A stretch of DNA of 16,798 nt. It comes from JBFELO01 sp041552055 (lineage in GTDB: Bacteria > Acidobacteriota > Thermoanaerobaculia > Thermoanaerobaculales > Sulfomarinibacteraceae). A model generated the notes under the pieces. It was not told the origin of the DNA. It did not search any database and saw only the letters and a list, made by a program, of their open reading frames with translations. Positions 6,194 through 13,528 of this stretch are shown one piece after another (within the stretch, counting starts at the first letter, position 1; every line of letters begins with the position of its first letter). Position numbers and translations under genes: made by a program. The stretch covers positions 1-16,798 of the forward strand of contig JBFELO010000100.1 of assembly GCA_041552055.1 (NCBI GenBank). The letters are read 5' to 3'.

Positions 6194-6603
6194 TGGTCGA
6201 GTACGACGATTGCATCGTCTTCAACCTGGCCAAGGCCTACCAGACGGCGCACGGCAAGCTCGCGACATTGCTGAAACCACTGGGTTTGACGCCCATCCAG
6301 ACGCTGGTGCTCGACGCGATCGCAGAGGGAGACGGGCCGTCCGCGAGCGAGATCGGCAAACGGCTGCTGCTCGACAATGCAACGATTTCCGGAGTCCTCG
6401 ATCGCCTGGCCGACGGCGGTTGGATCGTCAAACAAACCGACGAGCGGGATCGGCGAGCACTCAGGATCTTTCCATCCGACAAGGCTCTCGAGTCGGGTGC
6501 TGAGGTAATCACGGCGAGGGACGAGGCCAACGATCAGATCCTGGCAGAGCTGAACGTGGAGGAGAAGATCCTCTTGAAAAGACTCCTGCGCGACATTCGA
6601 TGA
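6193..6603 (+). CDS. MarR-family transcriptional regulator, 136 aa
   Basis: This is a small all-helical protein with a central winged helix: GLTPIQTLVLDAIAEGDGPS leads into the helix-turn-helix (ASEIGKRLLLDNATISGVLDRL), and the wing is marked by the MarR signature D-E-R-D-R-R-A-L-R-I (residues 94-103). The flanking N- and C-terminal helices would form the dimer. The length is typical for MarR. It starts at ATG 6193, sharing one base with the TGA of the preceding gene, and ends 13 bases before the molybdoenzyme start, so it is part of this operon and probably controls it through the direct repeats upstream. A known parallel is BadR, a MarR protein that controls anaerobic benzoate genes in Rhodopseudomonas palustris in response to a CoA-ester. 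The ligand here is unknown. Confidence 0.88.
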   Translation: MVEYDDCIVFNLAKAYQTAHGKLATLLKPLGLTPIQTLVLDAIAEGDGPSASEIGKRLLLDNATISGVLDRLADGGWIVKQTDERDRRALRIFPSDKALESGAEVITARDEANDQILAELNVEEKILLKRLLRDIR

Positions 6604-6616
6604 CGAGGTTGTGACG

Positions 6617-8902
6617 ATGACGCCCACTATCGGTACGAGCATTCCTCAGCCCGACCTCGGCGACGGCTGGAAGAAGACCGCGTGCGTGCTCTGCGCCCAG
6701 AACTGCGGCCTCGAGGTGCTGGTTGAGAACGGGCGCCTGGTCCGGTCCAGGCCGGACAAGACGAACCCACGAAGCCAGGGCTACATCTGCCGCAAGGGGT
6801 CGAACATCGCCAACTTCCAACACCACGCCCAGCGGCTCGAACACCCGTTGAAGCGGTTCGGCGCCGGCTTCGAGCGCATCTCCTGGGACCGGGCCATCGA
6901 CGAGATCTCCGACAGGCTGCAGAGCATCGTTGACGAGCACGGACCCCGCTCGCTGGCCTTCATGGGGGGTGGTGGCCAGGGCTCCCACCTATCGGCCGCG
7001 TTCGCGGTACGACTGCTGCGCGGGCTCGGCTCGCACTACCACTACAGTGCTCTGGCCCAGGAGCTCACCGGACTGTTCTGGGTTCTCGGCCGCGGCCTCG
7101 GCCGGCAGTACCTGCACATGGGACCCGACGTACAGCGAACCGACATGCTCGTCGCGCTCGGCTGGAACCCCTGGATGAGTCACCAGATGCCACAGGCTCG
7201 TCGTCACGTGACCCGATTCCAAAAAGATCCGGACAAGCTCCTGGTCGTCATCGACCCTCGCCGTACCGCGACTGCCGAGCGGGCCGACATCCACCTCGCC
7301 ATCCGCCCGGGAACCGACGCGCTGCTGCTCAAAGCCGTGCTGGCCACGATCATCTCTGAGGGCTGCTACGACGACGCGTACGTGGCGGCCCACGTCACCG
7401 GGTTCGACCGGATACGCGGCTGGTTCGAGGACTTCGACGTGGAGGCGGCCCTGCGCGTGTGCGAGCTGGACCCGGGTGCGGTTCGCGAGCTGTGTCGACT
7501 GATGACCACACGGGAGTGGTCCATGCACTCGGACCTCGGCATCCTGATGAACCGGCACAGCACCATGACCTCGTACCTCGAGCTGATCCTGCTCGCCGTC
7601 TGTGGGCGTATCGGAGTCCCCGGTGGGAACATCATCCCGGGCCATGTGATGCCGCTCGGAGCCCACTCGGACGAGCGTGATTCCAGGACCTGGCGAACGG
7701 TCGCGACCGACTTCCCAGCCATCATGGGGATCTTCCCGCCGAACGTGCTGCCGGAGGAAATCAAAGCCGACCACCCGGACCGCGTCAGGGCCGTGATCGT
7801 GAGTGACGCGAACCCGCTCCGCTCCTACGCCGACACCTCCGCCTACGAGGACGCGTTCTCGCAGCTAGACCTGCTGGTGACCGTCGAGCTCGCCACGACC
7901 GAGACTGCCGCCCTGTCCCACTACGTGCTGCCGGTTCGGTCGCCGTACGAGTCATGGGACGGGACGTTTTTCACGTGGACGTACCCCGACGTGTACTTCC
8001 AGATGCGGCGACCCGTCGTCGAGCCCGAAGGCGAGGCTCTCGAGACCAGCGAGGTCTTCGTCCGGCTTGCCGAGCGCATGGGCCTCGTCCCAGAGATTCC
8101 TGAAGAGCTTGTTGACGCAGCCCACGGAGACCGCCTTCGGTTCGGCGCAGAGTTGCTCGGATTCATGGCGCAGGAGCCTCGAGTACTCGCGATGATGCCG
8201 TACGTGCTCGCCAGGACCCTGGGTCCGGTGCTCGGCTCGGTCAATCTCGCCGCCCTTTGGGGTCTGTTGTCGGGAGCTCCAGGATCGTTTCGGAAAAACG
8301 CCGCGCGCGCGGGCCACGAGTCCGGGCCAACCCTCGGAGAGGAACTCTTTCAATCCATCCTCGATCACCCCGAGGGGATCTGGGTCGGCCGCTGCGACGA
8401 AGACAACAACCTGGCGGCGCTCCGCACCGATGACGGCAGGATCAACGTGGTCATCGACGAGCTGGCAGACGCCGTGGTCGGCCTCGACGCGGCATCCGAG
8501 ACGGCGGACCTCGAACTTGATCCGAAGTATCCGCTGGTGCTGGTGGCCGGCTTCCGAAATGACATGAATGCCAACACCCTGATGCGCAACCCGACCTGGA
8601 ACGAGGGGCGGCGCGCCTGTACGCTGCAGATTCACCCGGCAGACGCCGAACCGCTGGGCATCAGCGACGGAGCGCCGGTACGTGTGTTCACCGATGCCGG
8701 CGAGGTGGAGGTGGAGGCCGAGGTCACCGAGATGGCCCACCCCGGTCAGGTGGCGATTCCGCACGGATTCGGCCTCGACTACGACGGCACCACCGACGGG
8801 GTCAACGTCAACAGGCTCACCCCCAGCCGTCACCGTGACCCGATCGCCGGCACGCCGCTGCACAAATACGTGCCATGCCGGGTGACGCTGGCCGAGGAGT
8901 GA
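6617..8902 (+). CDS. Molybdopterin oxidoreductase, DMSO reductase family, 761 aa
   Basis: The N-terminal [4Fe-4S] domain is complete: C23-x2-C26-x3-C30-x27-C58 (TACVLCAQNCGLEV ... GYICRKG). It is followed by the molybdopterin-binding domains with typical motifs (LVALGWNPWMSHQMP; VVIDPRRTATAERAD; IRPGTDALLLKAV; GRIGVPGGN; VSDANPLRSYADT; YVLPVRSPYESWDGTF) and a C-terminal molydopterin dinucleotide-binding beta domain (LVLVAGFRND ... VAIPHGFGLDYDG). No twin-arginine signal is seen, so it is cytoplasmic. Where formate dehydrogenases carry Cys or selenocysteine as metal ligand, the stretch HYHYSALAQELTG (residues 140-152) has neither. ATG 6617 is chosen with AGG eight bases before; a GTG two codons upstream is also possible. 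It could be an oxidoreductase or, like acetylene hydratase, a non-redox enzyme. It follows marR by 13 bases. The substrate cannot be read from the sequence. Confidence 0.85.
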   Translation: MTPTIGTSIPQPDLGDGWKKTACVLCAQNCGLEVLVENGRLVRSRPDKTNPRSQGYICRKGSNIANFQHHAQRLEHPLKRFGAGFERISWDRAIDEISDRLQSIVDEHGPRSLAFMGGGGQGSHLSAAFAVRLLRGLGSHYHYSALAQELTGLFWVLGRGLGRQYLHMGPDVQRTDMLVALGWNPWMSHQMPQARRHVTRFQKDPDKLLVVIDPRRTATAERADIHLAIRPGTDALLLKAVLATIISEGCYDDAYVAAHVTGFDRIRGWFEDFDVEAALRVCELDPGAVRELCRLMTTREWSMHSDLGILMNRHSTMTSYLELILLAVCGRIGVPGGNIIPGHVMPLGAHSDERDSRTWRTVATDFPAIMGIFPPNVLPEEIKADHPDRVRAVIVSDANPLRSYADTSAYEDAFSQLDLLVTVELATTETAALSHYVLPVRSPYESWDGTFFTWTYPDVYFQMRRPVVEPEGEALETSEVFVRLAERMGLVPEIPEELVDAAHGDRLRFGAELLGFMAQEPRVLAMMPYVLARTLGPVLGSVNLAALWGLLSGAPGSFRKNAARAGHESGPTLGEELFQSILDHPEGIWVGRCDEDNNLAALRTDDGRINVVIDELADAVVGLDAASETADLELDPKYPLVLVAGFRNDMNANTLMRNPTWNEGRRACTLQIHPADAEPLGISDGAPVRVFTDAGEVEVEAEVTEMAHPGQVAIPHGFGLDYDGTTDGVNVNRLTPSRHRDPIAGTPLHKYVPCRVTLAEE

Positions 8903-8979
8903 CGGCAGGCTCAGCCAAAGAGGCACGGAGCCCCCGCCCGCCCGGTGAGCCGCAAGCAGGGGACAGGAGGCAGCGAGGC

Positions 8980-9007
8980 GTGAGCAGTGAGCAGTAAGCA
9001 GTGAGCT
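8980..9007. repeat. Four tandem heptamers (GTGAGCA)
   Basis: Units GTGAGCA, GTGAGCA, GTAAGCA and GTGAGCT stand head to tail without gaps. The word resembles the GTGAGGG octamer at 188-214. It is directly followed by the AGGGCG/CGCCCT hairpin at 9009-9023. Confidence 0.8.
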
Positions 9008-9008
9008 C

Positions 9009-9023
9009 AGGGCGTCACGCCCT
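9009..9023. repeat. Perfect 6-bp hairpin beside the heptamer array
   Basis: AGGGCG (9009-9014) and CGCCCT (9018-9023) form a perfect stem around a TCA loop, followed by CATGCCC rather than a T-run. The arrangement, a G-rich short tandem array next to a compact GC hairpin and C-rich words, repeats that seen at 188-280. Confidence 0.5.
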
Positions 9024-9160
9024 CATGCCCACGAGTCCACGAGCCCTTGGTCGACAGGCGGTCAAGCGACCAGCGACGGAGGCGGAGAGATTGCCTCGGG
9101 TGTCAGATGGTCGGTGCCAATGGCGGGATGACGACAGCGCGTCGAGGGTCGAACGATGGG

Positions 9161-9190
9161 GACGAAGACGAAGTTGAGGACGAACACGAA
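9161..9190. repeat. Five hexamers of GACGAA type
   Basis: The units read GACGAA, GACGAA, GTTGAG, GACGAA, CACGAA. It lies in a non-coding spacer, so the period of six does not reflect a protein repeat. Confidence 0.6.
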
Positions 9191-9345
9191 GAGCGGGCGA
9201 GAGGGGGATCTGGTATCTGACGTCTGGCATCCGGGCAGGAGGGGGCTCTGAGTCTCTGCGCCTCCGTGGCTTCGTCGTATGAACCCGTATCAAAACGGGG
9301 TGACGTGCATCGAACGTGCGAGAATTGCCGGGCAAAGGGGACGAC

Positions 9346-10455
9346 GTGCGTCGCGAGTACATCAGCCAACAGCAGCGACAGCACGGCCGCAAGGTGCTGG
9401 CAGTGCTGCCGATCCACTACCCGAAGGAGCTCCTCACCGCCATGAACCTCCTGGCGGTCGAGCTGTGGGGGCCGCCGGGCAAGCCACGAGGTCCGGACGC
9501 GGGACGCATCCAGACCTACGTCTGTGCGGTCGTCCGCAACGCGCTCGCATTCCTCGCGTCCGGGGGGGCCGACGTCGTGGACGGGGTGCTGTTCCCCCAC
9601 ACCTGCGACTCGATCCAGGGGCTGGCGACCCAGGCGCCGGACTTCGGCGGCTGGGGCAAGCAGGTTTTTCGCTTCCTCCATCCCAAGGGCGACGACCGGC
9701 CCAGCTCTCGCACCTTTATCAGGCGGGAGCTCGAGGTTCTGGCAGTCGAGCTCGAGCGGCTGACCCACGCACCGCTCGAACCGGAGGCGCTCGGCCGGGC
9801 GATCGATCTGCACCGCGAGATCCACGCGCTGCGCGCCCGGCTGGTGGACCGACGACGGTGCCTTCCGGTCGATGACCTCGCCCTCTACACGGCGCTCCGC
9901 CGGGGCGAGTTCCTGTGGCCGTCAGACCACCTCGGCGAGCTGCGCGAGGCGGCGGCCGTTCTCGACGACACAACGGCGCAGCAGGGCACCCCGGTGATGA
10001 TCACAGGCCTGGTGCCGGAACCCATGACGATCTTCTCGGCCCTCGACGAGGCCGGCGCGTTCGTGGTGGCCGACGACTACGCCGCGGTCGGTCGGCGGAT
10101 CGTCCGGGACTACCCGAAGTCGGCTGCGGACCCCCTCGACACCCTCGTCGATCTCCAGTTCGCAGGGCCACCGTGCTCGACGCGGACCATCGCTCAGCAA
10201 CGTCGCATCGACGTCCTCGAGCAGACGTTCGACCGAAGCGGAGCAGCCGGGCTCATCATCCACATGATCAAGTTCTGTGAACCGGAGCTGTTCGACGTGC
10301 CGCTGATCCGACGGCGGTTCGAGGCGAAGGGTGTGCCCGTGCTCTACCTGGAGAGCGAGCTCGAGCGAGAGCTCGCCGGCCAGACCGTCACCCGCGTCGA
10401 GGCGTTCGTCGAAATGTTGCGGCCGGTCCAGATCCAGATCGGGAGCGTCACATGA
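9346..10455 (+). CDS. 2-hydroxyacyl-CoA dehydratase / BcrC-BzdN-type subunit, 369 aa
   Basis: This is the smaller subunit of a 2-hydroxyacyl-CoA dehydratase/benzoyl-CoA reductase-family enzyme. Three cysteines sit where the family binds its [4Fe-4S] cluster: C60 (IQTYVCAVVRN), C87 (LFPHTCDSIQGL) and C311 (LIIHMIKFCEPELFDVPLIRR). The last block, followed by 'GVPVLYLESELE', is the strongest family signature; C277 (PPCSTRT) is a further cysteine. The length fits BcrC/BzdN (about 380 aa). The protein works as a heterodimer with the next gene product and receives one electron at a time from the ATP-driven activase. GTG 9346 is chosen because AAAGGGGA lies at 9334-9341; a GTG at 9316 would add ten residues without a good site. 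It overlaps the next gene by four bases (ATGA). Whether it dehydrates a 2-hydroxyacyl-CoA or reduces an aromatic or cyclic acyl-CoA cannot be told. Confidence 0.82.
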   Translation: MRREYISQQQRQHGRKVLAVLPIHYPKELLTAMNLLAVELWGPPGKPRGPDAGRIQTYVCAVVRNALAFLASGGADVVDGVLFPHTCDSIQGLATQAPDFGGWGKQVFRFLHPKGDDRPSSRTFIRRELEVLAVELERLTHAPLEPEALGRAIDLHREIHALRARLVDRRRCLPVDDLALYTALRRGEFLWPSDHLGELREAAAVLDDTTAQQGTPVMITGLVPEPMTIFSALDEAGAFVVADDYAAVGRRIVRDYPKSAADPLDTLVDLQFAGPPCSTRTIAQQRRIDVLEQTFDRSGAAGLIIHMIKFCEPELFDVPLIRRRFEAKGVPVLYLESELERELAGQTVTRVEAFVEMLRPVQIQIGSVT

Positions 10456-11768
10456 TCTCACGACGGGTCCAGTACGAGGTGGCCGGCCGTGTCACCGGTC
10501 CGATTTTGATGGCGCTCCAGAACTACCAGCAGCAGCGACGGCGACGAAGGCGGTCCCCCAAGGACAACCCTTTCGGACCACCCATACAGTGTGCCCGCAA
10601 GATGAAGGACCTGATGAGTATCTACTACTACCAGGGCCGCTGGGCGGACGGCGCGGTGCCTGTGGCGTGGATCACCAGCGGCTTCCCGGTCGAGCTGCTG
10701 AGGGCCTTCGGGTTCTACTCGGTCTACCCGGAGAACCATGGGGCGCTGTGCGCCGCCCGCCACATGATGCCGGAGCTCGCGGCGGTCGCCGAGGACGCCG
10801 GGTACTCCCGCGACCTGTGCGCCTACGCGCGTACTGATCTGGGCAGCGTGCTCTCGGGCAACACGCCGTTGGGCCGGATACCGAAACCCGACCTCGTGGC
10901 GGCGTGCAGCAACATCTGCCAAACCGTTCTGTACTGGTTCCGCTCCATCGCCGACCACCTCGGCGTACCGTTCTTCGTGCTCGACACTCCGTTCGTGTAC
11001 GGCGACTTCAAGCAGCATCATCTCGACTACGTCTCCGACCAGCTGCTCGAGCTGTCTGATGTCGCCTCACGGATCTCGGGCCGAATCGTCACCGAGGAGG
11101 AGCTGCTGGAGGTCAACCTCCGTGCCATGGAGGGCAGCAGGCTGTGGGGGGAGTGCCTCGACATCAGCCGCACGTGCCCCTCACCGTGGAGCTCGTTCGA
11201 CCACTTCTACCACATGGCCCCGATCGTCACCCTGCGCGGCACCGAGGCGTGCAACGCCTACTACCGTGAGCTCAAGGACGAGCTTGACGACAGGGTGGCG
11301 AAAGGCATCGGAGGCATCAAGGACGAACGCCACCGACTGCTGTGGGACAACATCGCGATCTGGCCCAAGATGCGCGACCTGTCGCGGTTGTTCGCGACAC
11401 ACGGCTTCTGCTTCGTGACCGCGACCTACACCAACGCGTGGCGTGAGTCGCTCCCCTTCTGGGATCCCAAAGACTGGCTGCGCTCTTCGGCCAAGATGCT
11501 TTCCAACACCATCCTCAACCGCGACCTCAAGAACAGGCTGCGCGTGATGACGGGCCTGATCGAAGACTTCGAGTGCGACGGCGTCGTGCTCCACTCAGAC
11601 CGCTCGTGCAAGCCGTACTCGGTCGGTCAGTACGACCTCAAGGGCGCGCTGACCCGCGAGCTCGGTGTCAAGGTCGCCGTCATCGAGGCCGACCATGCCG
11701 ATCCGCGCGAGTATGCGGACGAGCAGGTCGAGACCCGGCTCCTGGCGTTCATGGAGAGCTTCGAATGA
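10452..11768 (+). CDS. 2-hydroxyacyl-CoA dehydratase / BcrB-BzdO-type subunit, 438 aa
   Basis: This is the larger partner subunit. The family cysteines are visible at C123 (RDLCAYARTDLGSVL), C156 (AACSNICQTVLYWF) and C386 (VLHSDRSCKPYSVGQYDL), the last being the characteristic 'SCKxxS' region near the C-terminus. The signature 'KPDLVAACSNICQ' and the Rossmann-like ending 'VKVAVIEADHADPREYADEQVETRLLAFME' are also typical. The length agrees with BcrB/BzdO (about 430-450 aa). Residues 26-34 contain QQQ followed by six arginines, unusual for the family and near a disordered start. The ATG overlaps the preceding stop by four bases and has GGGAG six bases upstream; the last four bases overlap the activase start. 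The tight coupling supports a stoichiometric heterodimer. The substrate is not readable. Confidence 0.85.
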   Translation: MISRRVQYEVAGRVTGPILMALQNYQQQRRRRRRSPKDNPFGPPIQCARKMKDLMSIYYYQGRWADGAVPVAWITSGFPVELLRAFGFYSVYPENHGALCAARHMMPELAAVAEDAGYSRDLCAYARTDLGSVLSGNTPLGRIPKPDLVAACSNICQTVLYWFRSIADHLGVPFFVLDTPFVYGDFKQHHLDYVSDQLLELSDVASRISGRIVTEEELLEVNLRAMEGSRLWGECLDISRTCPSPWSSFDHFYHMAPIVTLRGTEACNAYYRELKDELDDRVAKGIGGIKDERHRLLWDNIAIWPKMRDLSRLFATHGFCFVTATYTNAWRESLPFWDPKDWLRSSAKMLSNTILNRDLKNRLRVMTGLIEDFECDGVVLHSDRSCKPYSVGQYDLKGALTRELGVKVAVIEADHADPREYADEQVETRLLAFMESFE

Positions 11769-12541
11769 GCGGACCACGGGGCTGCACGTTCGGCATCGAT
11801 GTCGGGAGTACCACCTTGAAGGCGGTAGCCGTCGACGCCGAAGGCGCGATCGTCGCGAGCCACGTGGAAGCCACCACGCCGTTCATCGAGGACCAGAGCG
11901 AACGGGCACTGGCGGCGTTGCGAACACGCTGCCCGCTCGGAGGCGAGGGGCCGCTCGGTGCCACCGGCTACGGCCGCAAGCGGATCCCATCGGCGACCAG
12001 GGTCGTCACCGAGATCACGTGCCACGCCCGCGGCGCCTATCACCTGATCCGACGTTCGGGCGTCCTGATCGACTTCGGAGGACAGGACACAAAGGTCATC
12101 CGGATCGGTGACCACGGCGAGGTGGTGGACTTCACCATGAACGACAAGTGCGCCGCCGGCACCGGCAGGTTCTTGGAGGTGATCCTCGGTCGGCTGCACG
12201 TCCCACTGGAGGAGGCTGCCACGATGGCCGAAGATGCCGCGAGCGCGGTGTCGGTCTCTTCCACGTGCACCGTGTTCGCCGAGAGTGAGGTGATCTCACT
12301 GGTCGCCCACGGCAAGCCGGTTCCGGACATCGTGCTCGGGCTGCACCGCTCGCTCGCCTCGCGGGTGTCCGCGCTCGCCGGCCGCATGAAGGACGGCCGA
12401 GAGGTGTTCATGAGCGGTGGCGTGGCCCTCAACCGGGCGATGGCTGACGCCCTGGCCGCCGAGATCGCCGCCCCGATTACCGTGCTCCCGGAACCGCAAC
12501 TGGTCGGCGCCCTCGGCGCCGCCCTGGGAGTGCGCACCTGA
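11765..12541 (+). CDS. Acyl-CoA dehydratase activase (HgdC/BcrA-type ATPase), 258 aa
   Basis: This is an ASKHA-fold ATPase. The phosphate-1 loop is GIDVGSTTLKAVAVD (residues 10-24), phosphate-2 is LIDFGGQDTKVI, and the adenosine motif is MSGGVALNRAM. The two cysteines that hold the single [4Fe-4S] cluster bridging the homodimer are C129 (NDKCAAGTGRFLE) and C168 (SSTCTVFAESEVISL), corresponding to C127 and C166 of HgdC. The length (258 aa) equals HgdC (260 aa), not BcrA (about 440 aa). It hydrolyses ATP to push a low-potential electron into the dehydratase/reductase. It starts in a four-base ATGA overlap with the preceding gene. Only one activase gene is present, so a homodimer is expected, unlike the BcrA/BcrD heterodimer. 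Confidence 0.92.
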   Translation: MSGPRGCTFGIDVGSTTLKAVAVDAEGAIVASHVEATTPFIEDQSERALAALRTRCPLGGEGPLGATGYGRKRIPSATRVVTEITCHARGAYHLIRRSGVLIDFGGQDTKVIRIGDHGEVVDFTMNDKCAAGTGRFLEVILGRLHVPLEEAATMAEDAASAVSVSSTCTVFAESEVISLVAHGKPVPDIVLGLHRSLASRVSALAGRMKDGREVFMSGGVALNRAMADALAAEIAAPITVLPEPQLVGALGAALGVRT

Positions 12542-12634
12542 CCCACCTGCGGCTCGGTCCCCGGGGTGGGCGGTGGAGTTCGTGTCAACCCGTGTTCTGT
12601 TCAACGACCTTCGGCGTTCCACAGTCTCCCGACC

Positions 12635-13528
12635 TCAGGTTGAACACCACGAACCGCGGTCCTCGAGCACTCGGCCTGCCGCGGCCAGACGCGCGAGGTG
12701 CTTGGTGATCATGTTGCTTTCCCAGTAACGCAGCAGGTCGGGAGCGTAGGGATATCCGCCGTGGATGGGGCTTGTTTGGACGAGATCGTCCACTGTCGTC
12801 GGTTGATCGAGCTTCGCCAGGATCCGCGCGTCGCGCTGATGGATCACCTCGGCGTAACGTTGCAGCCGACCCTGGACGTCATCGGTGATGATCCCTTTGT
12901 GGCTGGAGACGAGCACGGCAGGTCGGAGGTCGGCGACCTTCTGGATCGACTCCAGAAAGAGCTCGATGTCGCTCTCGTCGTGGCCGTACCAGGGACCGAA
13001 CGACGTCAAGTCGATATCGAAAGTCAGCGCGATGCCGTGATTCGGCTCGAAGAGCACGTAGTGATCGTCGGTGTGCCCGGGGGTGTGCACGCACTCGAGC
13101 CTGATGGTGCCGAGGTCGAGCACCTGGCCGCTCTCGAAATGGCTGTCGGCAGCTGCCCCTCGGGCGCCCAGATTCGCGGTGACGTAATTCTTCCAGTACT
13201 CGGCGTTGTCCGGACCAGCCAGGCGAATCGACTGCTCGTCGAGTCGCCAGAAAATGTCTGAACGTTCGACCGGGCTGACGATTCTGGAATCCTCGAACAG
13301 CCAAAGCCCCGCGCAGTGGTCCGGGTGCGCATGGCTCACGACGACGAGATCCGGCACCCATCGCGTTCGCAGCTCGCGCAGGCGCTCGATGCCGCAACCG
13401 ACGTCGATCAGAACATCGGTGTCTCCGCGGATCACGAAGCTGTGGCTGTGTGGGAATCGGCCACCGCCGGGTGATTCGAGCAGGTACAGGCCGGCGACGA
13501 TCTGTTTGAGGCCGTGGATGTCGTTCAT
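12635..13528 (-). CDS. MBL-fold hydrolase (glyoxalase II-like), 297 aa
   Basis: This is a cytoplasmic metallo-beta-lactamase-fold protein without signal peptide. Metal ligands are H66, H68, D70 and H71 (SHAHPDHCAG), H152 (HTPGHTDDH), D171 (LTFDIDLTSFG) and H210 (SSHKGII). The HTPGHTDDH block and the C-terminal winged-helix-like tail (residues 240-292, with ITKHLARLAAAGRV) are like the LACTB2/glyoxalase II branch, many of which cleave thioesters. The start is ATG 13528, which overlaps the stop of the thioesterase gene by four bases (TCATGA on the minus strand), so the two are translationally coupled. The context suggests a role in thioester or lactone hydrolysis, but this is inference. It ends converging on the activase gene, 93 bp away. 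Confidence 0.8.
   Translation of the reverse strand: MNDIHGLKQIVAGLYLLESPGGGRFPHSHSFVIRGDTDVLIDVGCGIERLRELRTRWVPDLVVVSHAHPDHCAGLWLFEDSRIVSPVERSDIFWRLDEQSIRLAGPDNAEYWKNYVTANLGARGAAADSHFESGQVLDLGTIRLECVHTPGHTDDHYVLFEPNHGIALTFDIDLTSFGPWYGHDESDIELFLESIQKVADLRPAVLVSSHKGIITDDVQGRLQRYAEVIHQRDARILAKLDQPTTVDDLVQTSPIHGGYPYAPDLLRYWESNMITKHLARLAAAGRVLEDRGSWCST

Larger units (their letters stand above)
8903..9345. other. Long non-coding spacer with short tandem repeats
   Basis: No convincing gene lies in these 443 bases; open frames on both strands are shadows without family motifs. It contains a heptamer array (8980-9007), a perfect AGGGCG/CGCCCT hairpin with a TCA loop (9009-9023), a hexamer array (9161-9190), and stretches built of similar words such as CTGGTATCTGACGTCTGGCATC and CTCTGAGTCTCTGCGCCTCC. 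A small CCCGT/ACGGG hairpin lies at 9284-9299. I see no clear promoter for the downstream operon, although one must be here unless the dehydratase genes are read through from the molybdoenzyme operon. Confidence 0.6.

Noticed and set aside
10360..10380. GAGCTC...GAGCTC inverted repeat as a regulatory site
   Set aside because: It lies inside the coding sequence and follows from Glu/Leu/Arg codon choice (GAG, CTC, CGA).
12542..12634. CCCACC/GGTGGG and CCCCGGGG inverted repeats as a bidirectional terminator
   Set aside because: The stems are short, mutually exclusive and lack T-runs; this GC-rich sequence gives such matches easily. The 93-bp gap shows nothing firmer.
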